Made by a program: the position numbers and the translations under genes
Assembly (NCBI GenBank): GCA_009783295.1
Contig: WRHK01000001.1
Coordinates: 1 to 64,000, forward strand
From: Promicromonosporaceae bacterium
GTDB taxonomy: Bacteria > Actinomycetota > Actinomycetes > Actinomycetales > Cellulomonadaceae
Direction of reading: 5' to 3'
DNA: 64,000 nt
In this document: positions 34,869 through 45,346 of the stretch, piece by piece
Layout: each line of letters begins with the position of its first letter
How positions within the stretch are numbered: position 1 is the first letter of the stretch
The notes under the pieces: model-generated
What the model was told of the DNA's origin: nothing
What the model saw: only the letters and a program-made list of their open reading frames with translations
The model's database searches: none

Positions 34869-36704
34869 ATGCAGACACACCAGTACGACGTCGTCATCGT
34901 CGGTGCCGGCGGCGCCGGCATGCGCGCGGCGCTCGAGGCCTCCACGGACGCCCGCACCGCCGTCATCTCCAAGCTCTACCCCACCCGGTCCCACACCGGC
35001 GCGGCGCAGGGCGGCATGGCCGCCGCCCTCGCGAACGTCGAGGAGGACAACTGGGAGTGGCACACCTTCGACACGGTCAAGGGCGGCGACTACCTCGTCG
35101 ACCAGGACGCCGCCGAGATCCTCGCCAAGGAGGCCATCGACGCCGTCCTCGACCTGGAGAAGATGGGCCTGCCGTTCAACCGCACGCCCGAGGGCCGCAT
35201 CGACCAGCGCCGCTTCGGCGGGCACACGCGCAGCCACGGCGAGGCCGCCGTCCGCCGCGCCTGCTACGCCGCCGACCGCACCGGCCACATGATCCTGCAG
35301 ACGCTGTACCAGAACTGCGTCAAGCAGAACGTCGAGTTCTACAACGAGTTCTACGTCCTCGACCTGCTCACGGACCACGACCTCACCACCGAGGAACTGC
35401 CCGACGGCGCCGAGGTCAACGCGACCGGCGTCGTGGCCTACGACCTGGCCTCGGGCGAGATCCACGTGTTCCAGGCCAAGGCGATCATCTTCGCCACGGG
35501 CGGAGCCGGGAAGATCTTCAAGACGACGTCGAACGCCCACACCCTCACGGGTGACGGCATGGCGCTCGCCTACCGCCGCGGCCTGCCGCTCGAGGACATG
35601 GAGTTCTTCCAGTTCCACCCGACAGGCCTCGCGGGCCTGGGCATCCTCCTGTCGGAGGCCGCCCGCGGCGAGGGCGGCATCCTGCGCAACGCCGACGGCG
35701 AGCGCTTCATGGAGCGCTACGCCCCCACCATCAAGGACCTCGCGCCGCGCGACATCGTCGCCCGGTCGATGGCCAACGAGGTGCGCGAGGGCCGCGGCGC
35801 CGGCCCCAACAAGGACTACGTGCTGCTCGACCTGACGCACCTGGAGCCGGCGCACATCGACGCCAAGCTCCCGGACATCACCGAGTTCGCCCGCACCTAC
35901 CTGGGCGTCGAGCCGTACACCGAGCCCGTGCCCGTGTACCCGACGGCGCACTACGCGATGGGCGGCGTGCCCACCAACGTGCAGGGCGAGGTGCTGCGCG
36001 ACAGCCACAACGTGGTGCGCGGCCTCTACGCCGCCGGCGAGGTGGCCTGCGTGTCGGTGCACGGCTCCAACCGCCTGGGCACCAACTCGCTGCTCGACAT
36101 CAACGTGTTCGGCAAGCGGTCCGGCCGGGCCGCCGCCGCCTACGCGAAGACCGTCGACGCGCACCTGCCGCTGCCCGCCGACCCGGCGGCCGCCGTCGTC
36201 GCTCAGCTCGAGGACATGCGCTCGCGGCCCGACGGCGAGCGCGTGGCCGACCTGCGCCGCACGCTGCAGGAGACCATGGACGCCAACGCCCAGGTGTTCC
36301 GCACGGGCGACTCGCTGGCCGAGGCCATGGCCACCATCAAGGACCTGCAGAAGCGCTACCGCAACGTCTCGGTGCAGGACAAGGGCAAGCTGTTCAACAC
36401 CGACCTGCTCGAGGCGATCGAGCTGGGCTTCCTGATCGACATCGCCGAGGTCACGGTGCTCGCGGCGCTCAACCGCAAGGAGTCGCGCGGCGGCCACTAC
36501 CGCGAGGACTTCCCGAAGCGCGACGACGTGAACTACATGAAGCACACGATGGCGTACCGCCGTCCGCCGGCGGCCTCCGACGTCGCCGACGGGCACATCG
36601 AGGGCTACTTCGACCACGTCGAGAACCTCGACGGGTACAAGGTCGTGCTGGGCTCCAAGACCGTGACCCAGACCCGCTACGAGCCGATGGAGCGGAAGTA
36701 CTGA
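34869..36704 (+). CDS. sdhA: succinate dehydrogenase flavoprotein subunit
   Basis: 611 residues. The FAD site begins [19 protein letters not shown]42 in [15 protein letters not shown] is the expected covalent FAD attachment site. Active-site blocks are [15 protein letters not shown] and [10 protein letters not shown], and [20 protein letters not shown] closes the FAD domain. It oxidises succinate to fumarate in the TCA cycle and respiratory chain. ATG at 34869 follows GAGGA. Its TGA overlaps the sdhB ATG. Confidence 0.97.
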   Translation: MQTHQYDVVIVGAGGAGMRAALEASTDARTAVISKLYPTRSHTGAAQGGMAAALANVEEDNWEWHTFDTVKGGDYLVDQDAAEILAKEAIDAVLDLEKMGLPFNRTPEGRIDQRRFGGHTRSHGEAAVRRACYAADRTGHMILQTLYQNCVKQNVEFYNEFYVLDLLTDHDLTTEELPDGAEVNATGVVAYDLASGEIHVFQAKAIIFATGGAGKIFKTTSNAHTLTGDGMALAYRRGLPLEDMEFFQFHPTGLAGLGILLSEAARGEGGILRNADGERFMERYAPTIKDLAPRDIVARSMANEVREGRGAGPNKDYVLLDLTHLEPAHIDAKLPDITEFARTYLGVEPYTEPVPVYPTAHYAMGGVPTNVQGEVLRDSHNVVRGLYAAGEVACVSVHGSNRLGTNSLLDINVFGKRSGRAAAAYAKTVDAHLPLPADPAAAVVAQLEDMRSRPDGERVADLRRTLQETMDANAQVFRTGDSLAEAMATIKDLQKRYRNVSVQDKGKLFNTDLLEAIELGFLIDIAEVTVLAALNRKESRGGHYREDFPKRDDVNYMKHTMAYRRPPAASDVADGHIEGYFDHVENLDGYKVVLGSKTVTQTRYEPMERKY

Positions 36705-37471
36705 TGACTGCTGTTATCGAAGACAAGGGCGCCGCGGCACCTTCCGCCCTCGGCGTCGTGCCGTCGTTCACGGTGACCCTCAAGATCCGCCGGTTCAACC
36801 CCGAGGTCAGCGACGAGCCCACCTGGGAGGAGTACCAGGTCGAGGCCCACGGCACCGACCGCATCCTCGACGCGCTGCACAAGATCAAGTGGGAGCAGGA
36901 CGGCTCGCTGACGTTCCGCCGCTCGTGCGCGCACGGCGTGTGCGGGTCGGACGCCATGCGCATCAACGGCCGCAACCGCCTCGCGTGCAAGACGCTGCTC
37001 AAGGACGTCAACCCCGACAAGCCCATCACGGTCGAGCCCATCAAGGGCCTGCCCGTGGTCAAGGACCTCGTCGTGGACATGGAGCCGTTCTTCGCGTCGT
37101 ACCGCGAGATCATGCCGTTCCTCATCACCTCGGGGAACGAGCCGACGCGGGAGCGCCTGCAGTCGGCGGCCGACCACGCCAAGTTCGACGACACCACCAA
37201 GTGCATCCTGTGCGCGGCGTGCACGTCGTCGTGCCCGGTGTTCTGGACGGACGGGCAGTACTTCGGCCCGGCCGCCATCGTGAACGCCCACCGGTTCATC
37301 TTCGACAGCCGTGACGAGGGCGGCCAGCAGCGCCTGGACATCCTCAACGACAAGGAAGGCGTGTGGCGCTGCCGCACCACCTTCAACTGCACGGAGGCGT
37401 GCCCCCGCGGCATCCAGGTGACGAAGGCGATCCAGGAGGTCAAGCAGGCGATGATCCGCCGCGCCTTCTAG
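36704..37471 (+). CDS. sdhB: succinate dehydrogenase iron-sulfur subunit
   Basis: 255 residues. Cysteines for three clusters are visible: CAHGVCGSDAM with a later NRLAC for [2Fe-2S], and CILCAACTSSCP plus CRTTFNCTEACPRGI for [4Fe-4S] and [3Fe-4S]. It carries electrons from SdhA to the membrane subunits. The N-terminal 15 residues are an extra Ala-rich stretch. The TAG stop is followed by a C run and then repeat array 2. Confidence 0.96.
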   Translation: MTAVIEDKGAAAPSALGVVPSFTVTLKIRRFNPEVSDEPTWEEYQVEAHGTDRILDALHKIKWEQDGSLTFRRSCAHGVCGSDAMRINGRNRLACKTLLKDVNPDKPITVEPIKGLPVVKDLVVDMEPFFASYREIMPFLITSGNEPTRERLQSAADHAKFDDTTKCILCAACTSSCPVFWTDGQYFGPAAIVNAHRFIFDSRDEGGQQRLDILNDKEGVWRCRTTFNCTEACPRGIQVTKAIQEVKQAMIRRAF

Positions 37472-37482
37472 GCCCCCCCCCC

Positions 37483-37567
37483 GCGAGCTAGAACCCCCCG
37501 CGAGTTAGAGCCCGGCCCCGCGAGTTAGAGCGCACGCTCTAACTCGCCGGGCCGGGCTCTATCTCGC
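37483..37567. repeat. 20-bp-pitch inverted tandem array 2 (5 units of GCGAGnTAGMRC)
   Basis: Forward units start at 37483 (GCGAGCTAGAAC), 37500 and 37520 (GCGAGTTAGAGC). Inverted units start at 37536 (GCTCTAACTCGC) and 37556 (GCTCTATCTCGC). The pitch is 17, 20, 16 and 20 bases; the short steps lie at the outer end and at the turn. GCGAG and TAG are kept in all five although the base between them varies. It lies between convergent sdhB and the frameshifted transporter gene. Confidence 0.9.
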
Positions 37568-37578
37568 CGTCCGGGTTC

Positions 37579-38561
37579 TCAGCGTGCGCGGCGCTTCGAC
37601 AGGGCCAGGAGCGAGCGGACACCGATCGCTCCGATCAGCAGCGTCGCCGCGGCGACGGCGGTCCAGGCGCCCGCGCGGGCCGCTCCCCCGCCCGTGACGG
37701 CGAGCAGGTGCACGGCGTACGTGGCGCTCGACGCCGCGGTGAACGTGAACGCCCAGAAGCCCGTCGCGAACGGCAGACGCCGGTACCGCCCCAGCAGGGC
37801 GACGTGCGGCGCCAGCAGCAGCACCATCGCCCCGGCCAGGGCCAGGTGCACCGGTGCGCTCGCGAGGGTCAGGTGCTCCGGGCGCCGGCCACCACCCACC
37901 ACGCGTTGCCCGCGACCGCGGGCGGCGCGGAGACGATCGCGAGCGTCGGCAGCAGGGCGCCCGGCAGCCGCGGCCCGGTGAGGAACCGCACCAGCAGCAC
38001 GGCCCCGATCAGCAGCCAGAACATGATGCCCGCCGCCACCAGGCCGGCCCCGAGCGTGTGGTGCCCGACGGCGGCGAGCGCCTGGCCGGACAGGAACGAC
38101 CCGGCCACGGTGGGCAGCAGGTGGCCGCCGTGCAGCGTGGCGAGCTCGCGCGGCTCGACGAACGTCTGCGCCGTGAACCAGGCCCCGAACGCGAGCGTCA
38201 CCGCCGCGGAGACCCACACGACGACCGCCCCCGCCGTCGGCAGCAGCGTGGCGAGGTGCGCCCCGAGCAGCGACGCGGTGACGGGCACCAGCGCAGCGAA
38301 GGGCGCGAGCACCGGGTCGCGCAGGTCGGCCACGACGCGCCGCGGGCCGCCGGACCGCACCGCGTAGGCGACGAGCGTCGAGAGCCACACGACGGCGGCC
38401 ACCGCCCACAGCGCCTCGGCCGCCCAGCGCGGCCCGCCGAGCTGCGTGCTTACGGCCGTCCAGGTGCCGGAGAGCCCGGCCAGGCCGAATCCTCCCCCGA
38501 AGGCGTTCAGCCGGACGCGCGGCCTCAGGTCGGGCAGGGAGACGGGCGGGGCGGCGTCCAT
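37579..38561 (-). pseudogene. SLAC1/TehA-type transporter, frameshifted
   Basis: Two overlapping frames together make one membrane protein of about 322 residues, the normal length of the SLAC1/TehA (C4-dicarboxylate or tellurite-resistance type) family. The N part runs from ATG at 38561 for 230 codons and stops at 37869 just after AWWVVAG. The C part continues in another frame with RPEHLTLASAPVHLALAG to 37579. The shift lies in GGCCGGCGCCCGG, about 37878-37890. This is either a real one-base change or a sequencing error in a GC-rich run. Sequence beyond the break is still well conserved, so any mutation is recent. Confidence 0.65.
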
Positions 38562-38627
38562 GGGAACCGATCGTGCGCAGGGAGGGGACGCCCTATTGTC
38601 CCGGACCGGTCCGCGTGGTCTGACCAG

Positions 38628-39635
38628 TCAGGGCAGCGTGGCTCTGCGGTATCCCCGCACGACGGGGCTGAGCACGCCCTTCTCGCCGCGGCCCGCGCGG
38701 ATCACGCGCTCCCGCTCGCGGTCGTGCCGCATCGCCGCGGCGTGCGCCTCCGCCAGCGCGATCTCGTCCATGCGGGGCGGGTCGTGCATCCACGCGCAGA
38801 CCATGAGCAGCACGCGGGCCAGGAAGTTCACCAGCACCAGGATGGTGACGATCGCCGCGAACGGCGCCAGCAGCGCGTTGTGCCCGGCCGACCCGACCAC
38901 GACCGACGTGCCCAGCCATCGCAGCACCCCGCCCACGACGCCGGCGGCGAGCGCCCCGACCACGAGTGCCCGCCGCCGGGGCCGCGCCCCGCCCACGAGC
39001 ACCACGATCGCGGCCACGACGAGCGAGTCGATCACCACGCCCACGAGCGCGGCGCCGACGTGGACGGCCCACACGACCAGCTGGGACCCCCCGAGCAGCG
39101 ACTCGGCCACCCGCCCTACGGCGTTGGACGCCACGGTGGCGCCCGCCGAGACGACCATCCCGACGGCGAGCACGAGGAACCCGGCGAGCTGCCCGAGCCG
39201 CGCGGTCACGGCGTTGCCGTGCGTGGGCGGGATGTCGAACATCGCCCGCACGGACGCCCGCAGGGCACCCATCGCGCCGAGGGACGACACGAGGAACACG
39301 ACGACGGCCACGAGGGTGGTCCACAGCCGCCCCGAGTGGATGATCAGCGTATCCGGGCTGACGAGGCCCTGGTGGCCGTCGTGCGTGATCAGCCCGGGGA
39401 TCCACATGTCCACCTGAGAGAGCACGGCGGAGCGCAGCCGGGTGTTGGAGCCGAGCACGGCCGAGAACACCGTCCACCCGATGGTGAGGGCGCTGAACAG
39501 CGAGAAGAGCCCCGAGTAGGCGATCCCGCCGCAGAGCAGCGCCCCGTTGCGCGCCCCGTACCAGGACAGCGTCCGCGCCGCGCGCGTGTCCTTCCACCAG
39601 GCGAGGGCGCGCGACACCGGCGTCGGGAGGTTCAC
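38628..39635 (-). CDS. YihY/BrkB family membrane protein
   Basis: 335 residues with six predicted membrane helices. YGARNGALLCGGIAYSGLFS is the typical first segment, with GALRASVRAMFDIP (cytoplasmic loop) and the GARPRRRALVVGALAAGVV stretch later in the protein. The last 45 residues are basic and cytoplasmic. The molecular role of this widespread family is not settled. GTG at 39635 fits a leaderless -10 box. In mycobacteria the homologue (Rv3335c) is also next to trpS. Confidence 0.85.
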   Translation of the reverse strand: MNLPTPVSRALAWWKDTRAARTLSWYGARNGALLCGGIAYSGLFSLFSALTIGWTVFSAVLGSNTRLRSAVLSQVDMWIPGLITHDGHQGLVSPDTLIIHSGRLWTTLVAVVVFLVSSLGAMGALRASVRAMFDIPPTHGNAVTARLGQLAGFLVLAVGMVVSAGATVASNAVGRVAESLLGGSQLVVWAVHVGAALVGVVIDSLVVAAIVVLVGGARPRRRALVVGALAAGVVGGVLRWLGTSVVVGSAGHNALLAPFAAIVTILVLVNFLARVLLMVCAWMHDPPRMDEIALAEAHAAAMRHDRERERVIRAGRGEKGVLSPVVRGYRRATLP

Positions 39636-39641
39636 CCCTCG

Positions 39642-39647
39642 ACAGTA
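39642..39647 (-). promoter_or_regulatory. -10 box TACTGT for the leaderless YihY gene
   Basis: On the minus strand TACTGT ends 6 bases before the GTG at 39635. Confidence 0.55.
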
Positions 39648-39656
39648 CGGAAGGTG

Positions 39657-40199
39657 TCAGTCCTGGCGCAGGGCGAAGCGGCGCTCGGGGCGCCAGACGC
39701 CGTCGTCGCCGTGGCCGTACAGCCAGAGGGCGTCGACGTCGAACGAGGCGTCGAACGGGGTCATCTGGGCGAACGCGCGGTCCAGCGCCTCGTCGGGCAC
39801 CTCGTGGGCCACCGTGACGTGCGGGTGGTAGTTGAAGCGCGAGTCCTGGGCCAGCACGCCGCTGCGCGCGGACCGCTCGAGCTTCTCGCACTCGGCGATG
39901 CCCTCGACCACGTTGACGAACACGACCGGCGACACGGGCCGGAACGTGCCCGACCCGCGCAGGTGCAGGCGGAACACCGGCGTCTGCTCGGCCACCCGGG
40001 TCAGGTGGTCGCAGACGGCGGGCAGCACGGCCTCGTCCACGACCGTCGGCCCCACCACCGTGATGTGCGGCGGGATCGTCCCGGCGTGCGGGTCGCCGAG
40101 GCCGCGTCGGGCCGCCGCGAGCTCGCTCGACCAGGGCTCGGGGACGGCGATCGAGATGCCGATCCGGGCCTGGCCGGGTCCGCGTTCGGGCAGGTGCAC
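39657..40199 (-). CDS. 2'-5' RNA ligase-like 2H phosphoesterase
   Basis: 180 residues. Both catalytic HxT motifs of the 2H superfamily are present: PPHITVVGPT and YHPHVTVAHEV. They are spaced as in the LigT/ThpR group, which opens 2',3'-cyclic phosphates or handles 2'-5' RNA bonds. The GTG start at 40199 lies 8 bases after the trpS stop, so it is probably co-transcribed with trpS. The physiological substrate is unknown. Confidence 0.83.
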   Translation of the reverse strand: MHLPERGPGQARIGISIAVPEPWSSELAAARRGLGDPHAGTIPPHITVVGPTVVDEAVLPAVCDHLTRVAEQTPVFRLHLRGSGTFRPVSPVVFVNVVEGIAECEKLERSARSGVLAQDSRFNYHPHVTVAHEVPDEALDRAFAQMTPFDASFDVDALWLYGHGDDGVWRPERRFALRQD

Positions 40200-40206
40200 G
40201 GCGGCC

Positions 40207-41340
<1,134 letters not shown>

Positions 41341-41688
41341 CTAGGTGGCGTCGGCGTCGAACGGTGCGGGGCCGGACGGCACGGCTGCGGCGGCAGCGGC
41401 CGCCACCGGCGCGGCGGCGGCCGCGCGGGCGGACGGGGTGTCGTCCAGCAGGGCGTCGCGCACGATGCGCCGCGGGTCGTACTGCCGCGGGTCCAGCTTG
41501 GACCAGTCGACGTCGGCGTCGACGCCGAGCTCCTCGGTGACGCGTTCCTTCGCGTCCGCCGCGAACTCCTTGAGGCGCTTGACGAGCCGGGCCAGCTGCG
41601 CCGCGTACTGGGGCAGGCGCTCCGGCCCGATCAGCACGAGCGCGAGCACGATGATGATCAACGCCTCGCCGCCGTTGATGTCGAACAC
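41341..41688 (-). CDS. tatB: Sec-independent translocase subunit TatB
   Basis: 115 residues. One N-terminal membrane helix (residues 8-22, EALIIIVLALVLIGP) is followed by the conserved GPERLPQYAAQLARLVKRLK amphipathic helix. The C-terminal half is Ala-rich and disordered. It works with TatA and TatC to export folded proteins; the Tat-signal protein EfeB in this window is a likely client. It follows the anti-sigma gene as in mycobacteria, without the intervening htrA. GTG at 41688 fits a leaderless promoter. Confidence 0.87.
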   Translation of the reverse strand: MFDINGGEALIIIVLALVLIGPERLPQYAAQLARLVKRLKEFAADAKERVTEELGVDADVDWSKLDPRQYDPRRIVRDALLDDTPSARAAAAAPVAAAAAAAVPSGPAPFDADAT

Positions 41689-41694
41689 GCAACC

Positions 41695-41700
41695 AGCCTA
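41695..41700 (-). promoter_or_regulatory. -10 box TAGGCT for leaderless tatB
   Basis: On the minus strand TAGGCT ends 6 bases before the GTG at 41688. Confidence 0.6.
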
Positions 41701-41750
41701 ACCGCGCCCGGGCCGGGGGCGGTCCACGGGCGCTGTGGCGCTCACGGCAC

Positions 41751-42692
41751 CTACCGCCCCGCGGCGGCGGGCACGACGGCGCTGCGCACCGCGCTCCAGC
41801 CGCGCGCGATCCGCGGCAGCACGCCGCCGTCGAACCGGCCCGAGGGGAAGGCGGCGACCACCTGCTCGAGCACGGGCAGCGGCACGTCGGCCGCGACGTC
41901 CACGACCATGTCGCCGTCCTGCCAGGCGACGTGCCACGGCGCGGTGGACAGCACGGTGACGGTGCGCCCGCCCAGCGCCCGCGTGGGCCCCGAGGCCAGG
42001 CGCCCCTCCTGCTCGCGCACCACGGCGCGCCCGACGCCGCCCGCGAGGTCGATCTCCAGCACGCGCGCCCCCGACCCGACCAGCCGCACGGCCGCGACGT
42101 CGAGCCCCGTCGGGATCGACTCGGGCCCGGCCCAGCCGTGGGTGTCCACCCAGGTCAGCGCCGCCGCGCCAGCCGGCGTCGTCGTGCCGTCGAGCGAGAT
42201 CGGGTCGCCCGTGCGGGCCAGCCGCGTGAGCGCCTGCGCGGGCGCGGGGTCGGGCACCACGACGGGCACGTCGCCCACGGAGAACAGCCCCATGGCGGCG
42301 ACGGCGAGCCCGCCCGCGCCGATGCCGATCGCGCGCCGGCGACGGCGGCGCCGGGCGGCGGCCATCAGGTCACCGGACAGCGGTGCGACGAACGGCGCCG
42401 CCGTCGCGCCCACGGGCGACGGGGCGGCAGGCCGCTCGCGCAGCGGGTCACCGGTGGTGGGCGGGACGGTCGCGGACAAGGCCATGAGGCGGGCGGCGAG
42501 GTCCGGGGCGGCCGGCACGTCGGCCGCGGCGGCCAGCGCCCGACGGGCGGCACGCTCGGCGTCCAGGCCCGCGGCGCACATGCGGCAGGCGGCCACGTGG
42601 GCCAGCGCGCGCTCGGCCTGCGCGGGCGGCAGCTGCCCGTCCGCGAGGGGGCTCAGCCACTCCCCGAGGTGCCCGGGCGCGCGGGCGCTCAC
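41751..42692 (-). CDS. anti-sigma factor, RseA-like, with zinc-finger domain
   Basis: 313 residues. The N-terminal 45 residues hold the zinc-binding anti-sigma motif HxxxCxxC (HVAACRMC). A basic run of Arg (residues about 112-119) precedes a single membrane helix ([20 protein letters not shown]). The 170-residue outside part looks like a MucB/RseB-type sensor region without enzyme motifs. It should hold SigE inactive until stress. The start overlaps the sigE stop by 4 bases (GTGA), the expected coupling of a sigma/anti-sigma pair. Confidence 0.83.
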   Translation of the reverse strand: MSARAPGHLGEWLSPLADGQLPPAQAERALAHVAACRMCAAGLDAERAARRALAAAADVPAAPDLAARLMALSATVPPTTGDPLRERPAAPSPVGATAAPFVAPLSGDLMAAARRRRRRRAIGIGAGGLAVAAMGLFSVGDVPVVVPDPAPAQALTRLARTGDPISLDGTTTPAGAAALTWVDTHGWAGPESIPTGLDVAAVRLVGSGARVLEIDLAGGVGRAVVREQEGRLASGPTRALGGRTVTVLSTAPWHVAWQDGDMVVDVAADVPLPVLEQVVAAFPSGRFDGGVLPRIARGWSAVRSAVVPAAAGR

Positions 42693-43249
42693 CTGTCGGT
42701 CTCCCGGTGCGCGAGCTCGCCGCGCAGCTGCGCGCGGGCCCGGTGGATGCGCGACCGCACCGTGCCGAGCTTCACGCCCAGGGTCACGGCGATCTCCTCG
42801 TAGGAGAGCCCCTCGATGTCGCAGAGCACCACCGCCGCGCGGTACTCGGGCCGCAGCGAGTCCAGGGCCGCCTGCACGTCGTTGTCGAGGTGCCCGTGCT
42901 CGAACCCGCGCTCGGGGCGGCCCAGGTCGTCGTCGGACGGGACGTGCGCGACGTCGTCGCCCATCGCCTCCATGCGCACGCGCTTGGTGCGGCGCACGGA
43001 GTCCAGGAACAGGTTGGTGGTGATGCGGTGCAGCCAGCCCTCGAAGGTGCCCGGGGTGTACCCGGACAGCGAGCGGAAGACGCGCAGGAACGTCTCTTGC
43101 GTGAGGTCCTCCGCGTCCTGCCGGTTGCCCGTGAGGCGGTAGGCGAGCCGGTAGACGCGCGCGGAGTGCTCACGCACGATCTCGTCCCACGTGGGCGGGG
43201 TCCACGTCGTCTGCTCGACGGCGGTGTGCACGCTGGTCATCGAGTCCAT
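42689..43249 (-). CDS. sigE: ECF sigma factor SigE
   Basis: 186 residues. Sigma region 2 includes [20 protein letters not shown] then [10 protein letters not shown]; region 4 includes [20 protein letters not shown] and [16 protein letters not shown]. The gene order (methyltransferase, sigE, rseA, tatB) equals that around M. tuberculosis sigE, a regulator of envelope stress. The start is uncertain: ATG at 43249 or 43240, or GTG at 43282, are all in frame and none has a clear ribosome site. It is divergent from the methyltransferase gene. Confidence 0.9.
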   Translation of the reverse strand: MDSMTSVHTAVEQTTWTPPTWDEIVREHSARVYRLAYRLTGNRQDAEDLTQETFLRVFRSLSGYTPGTFEGWLHRITTNLFLDSVRRTKRVRMEAMGDDVAHVPSDDDLGRPERGFEHGHLDNDVQAALDSLRPEYRAAVVLCDIEGLSYEEIAVTLGVKLGTVRSRIHRARAQLRGELAHRETDR

Positions 43250-43257
43250 CGTGTCAC

Positions 43258-44079
43258 GTGCCGCCCGCGCCTCCCCCGGCACGGCAGACTGGGGCCCACA
43301 CCTTCACACGACGTCCGCCTTCCCCGCCGGAGGATCCCATCACCGACGCCACCGACCGCCGCGCACGCGCCATCGCGCGCGTCCGCGCGACGCCGCCGCG
43401 ACCCGACAGGGCGGCCGCGTGGGCGCTCGCGGAGACGTTCGTCCCGGAGGACGAGGCGCTGCTGCGGGCCCGCGAGCGCGCCGCCGAGCTCGGCTGCGCC
43501 GTCGTGTCCCCGGGCACCGGGTCGCTGCTGTCGGTGCTCGCGGCGTCCCTGGGGGCGCGGGCGGTGGTCGACGTCGGCACGGGCACCGGGGTGGCCGCGC
43601 TGTGGCTGCTGCGCGGCATGCCGGCCGACGGCGTGCTCACCACGATCGACGCCGAGCTCGCGCACCTGCGCGCCGCGCGGCTGGCCTTCGCGGAGGCCGG
43701 ACTGGCGCCCACCCGGACGCGCGCCATCGCGGGGCGCCCGGAGGACGTGCTGCCGCGGCTGGCCGACGCCGCGTACGACCTGGTGCTGGTGGGCGGCGAG
43801 CCGCACACCTGGGCCGCGCACGCCGCGGAGGCCCTGCGGCTGCTGCGCCCGGGCGGGCTGCTGGTGGTGGACGGCCTGCTCTGCGAGGGCCGCCTGCTGG
43901 ACCCGGCGCACAGCGACGACGCGACAGCCGCCGCGCGCGAGCTCGCCTGGTCCGTGCAGGGCGCAGACGACCTGCTCTCCGCGCTGGTGCCCGTGGGCGA
44001 CGGGCTGCTGCTGGCCGTCAAGGACGCCGGCGCCCCGGAGACCGCGGTCCCGGACGTGCGACGAGCGCGGAGCAGGTGA
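43258..44079 (+). CDS. SAM-dependent O-methyltransferase (CmcI/COMT type)
   Basis: Up to 273 residues. The SAM-binding loop is [16 protein letters not shown], preceded by the [18 protein letters not shown] helix typical of catechol-type O-methyltransferases; the acidic residue in TTIDAE binds the ribose. It corresponds to Rv1220c beside sigE. The start is doubtful. GTG at 43258 is the only usual start codon, but a textbook GGAGG (43329-43333) lies 5 bases before an in-frame ATC at 43339, which would give [11 protein letters not shown]-like protein of 246 residues. Its TGA stop is in the loop of a 14-bp hairpin. Confidence 0.85.
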   Translation: MPPAPPPARQTGAHTFTRRPPSPPEDPITDATDRRARAIARVRATPPRPDRAAAWALAETFVPEDEALLRARERAAELGCAVVSPGTGSLLSVLAASLGARAVVDVGTGTGVAALWLLRGMPADGVLTTIDAELAHLRAARLAFAEAGLAPTRTRAIAGRPEDVLPRLADAAYDLVLVGGEPHTWAAHAAEALRLLRPGGLLVVDGLLCEGRLLDPAHSDDATAAARELAWSVQGADDLLSALVPVGDGLLLAVKDAGAPETAVPDVRRARSR

Positions 44080-44094
44080 CCCTGCTCCGCGCTC
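44063..44094. terminator. 14-bp hairpin terminator with the stop codon in its loop
   Basis: GAGCGCGGAGCAGG (44063-44076) pairs perfectly with CCTGCTCCGCGCTC (44081-44094) around TGAC. The TGA of the methyltransferase gene is inside the loop. It lies between convergent genes and should stop transcription in both directions. Confidence 0.8.
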
Positions 44095-44118
44095 GCAACC
44101 AGCTCGTGGGGTGTCGTC

Positions 44119-44286
44119 TCAGGCGACGACGGCCTTCAGCGCCTCGCCCAGCTCGCTCGCCTCGGTGGCGTTGAGCTCGACCACCAGACGGCCACCGCCC
44201 TCCAGCGGGACCCGCATGACGATGCCACGTCCCTCCTTGGTGACCTCCAGCGGGCCGTCACCCGTGCGCGGCTTCATCGCAGCCAT
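44119..44286 (-). CDS. DUF3117 family small protein
   Basis: 55 residues, reading MAAMKPRTGDGPLEVTKEGR at the start and ELNATEASELGEALKAVVA at the end. This is the complete DUF3117 protein found in most actinobacteria (Rv1211 in M. tuberculosis) and of unknown function. A GGAGTG ribosome site precedes the ATG. A TAGACT -10 box (44329-44334) would give a 5' leader of about 35 bases. Confidence 0.88.
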   Translation of the reverse strand: MAAMKPRTGDGPLEVTKEGRGIVMRVPLEGGGRLVVELNATEASELGEALKAVVA

Positions 44287-44401
44287 CTGTGGCACTCCAT
44301 TTCCGTTGTGCGGTCGTTACGCCTCGAACAGTCTAGTTCACGCAAAGGACCGGCCCGGCCCTCGGACGCGTTTCACCTCTGACGATGCTCTCGTCCACCC
44401 G

Positions 44402-45346
44402 TCAGGCGATCCCCCGGAGCACCGACGCCGGGGCCGCCTCGTCGCGCACCACGGCCACCATCTCGAGCACCCGGCGGGTCGCCGCGACGTCGTGCGCACG
44501 GAACACCCGCGCCCCCAGCCACGCCGCGAGCGTCGTGGCCGCGAGGGTGCCCTCGAGCCGCTCGTCGGGCGGCAGACCCAGCGTCTCGCCGACGAAGTCC
44601 TTGCGGCTCAGGGCCATGAGGAGCGGGAACCCGAGCCCCGCGAGCGCGTCGGTGCGTCGCAGCAGGTGGAGGGAGTGCCAGGTGTTCTTGCCGAAGTCGT
44701 GCGTGGGGTCGACCAGCACGCTCGCAGGCGGCACGCCGCAGGCGACGGCCCGCTCGGCGGCCCGCCGGAGCGTGGCGAGGACGTCGAGCAGCACGCCGTC
44801 ACGCGGGTCCGTGCCGGGCGGGGCGCCGTCCGGCAGGGGGTAGGCGACCCGGTAGGGGTCGGTGCGGGGCGTCGCGCCGCCCGTGTGCGAGCAGACGACG
44901 CCGACGCCGGCCTCCCCCGCGACCTCGACGAGGCGCGGGTCGGCCCCGGCCCAGGTGTCGTTGACCAGGTCGGCGCCTGCGGCGACGGCCTCTGCGGCGA
45001 CGGAGGCCCGCCAGGTGTCGACCGAGATCATCAGCTCGGGCAGCTCGGCCCGCACGCGCGCCACAAAGGGCACGACGCGGCGGATCTCCTCGGCGTCGTC
45101 GACCACCGGGCCGACGCCGGCGCGCACACCGCCGACATCGAGGATCTCGGCGCCCTCCTCCCACGCGCGGTGGGCCGCCTCGAGAGCAGCGCCGTCGTCG
45201 GGCTTGCGGGCCGGGGCGTAGAACGAGTCGGTGGTGCGGTTGAGGATCGCCATGACCACCGCACGGCGCGAGCCCGTCGCCGGGTCGAGGCCCAGCTCGC
45301 GGCCGCGCAGCACCAGCGGCACGCCCGGCGGGGGGACGGGGCTCAC
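44402..45346 (-). CDS. dihydropteroate synthase paralogue, FolP2-like
   Basis: 314 residues with the pterin-binding (beta/alpha)8 fold: MAILNRTTDSFYAPARKPDD at the position of the usual NVTPDSFSDGG, then ILDVGGVRAG, ISVDTWRASVAAEAVAAGAD, LVDPTHDFGKNTWHSL and ALSRKDFVGETLG. These forms match mycobacterial FolP2 (Rv1207), which is reported to lack dihydropteroate synthase activity, better than FolP1. The true folate enzyme is therefore probably elsewhere in the genome. GTG at 45346 overlaps the LOG gene stop (GTGA). Confidence 0.82.
   Translation of the reverse strand: MSPVPPPGVPLVLRGRELGLDPATGSRRAVVMAILNRTTDSFYAPARKPDDGAALEAAHRAWEEGAEILDVGGVRAGVGPVVDDAEEIRRVVPFVARVRAELPELMISVDTWRASVAAEAVAAGADLVNDTWAGADPRLVEVAGEAGVGVVCSHTGGATPRTDPYRVAYPLPDGAPPGTDPRDGVLLDVLATLRRAAERAVACGVPPASVLVDPTHDFGKNTWHSLHLLRRTDALAGLGFPLLMALSRKDFVGETLGLPPDERLEGTLAATTLAAWLGARVFRAHDVAATRRVLEMVAVVRDEAAPASVLRGIA

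Noticed and set aside
42689-43282. Longest sigE start at GTG 43282
   Set aside because: It would overlap the divergent methyltransferase frame and adds [10 protein letters not shown], which does not resemble the sigma factor N terminus; not excluded.
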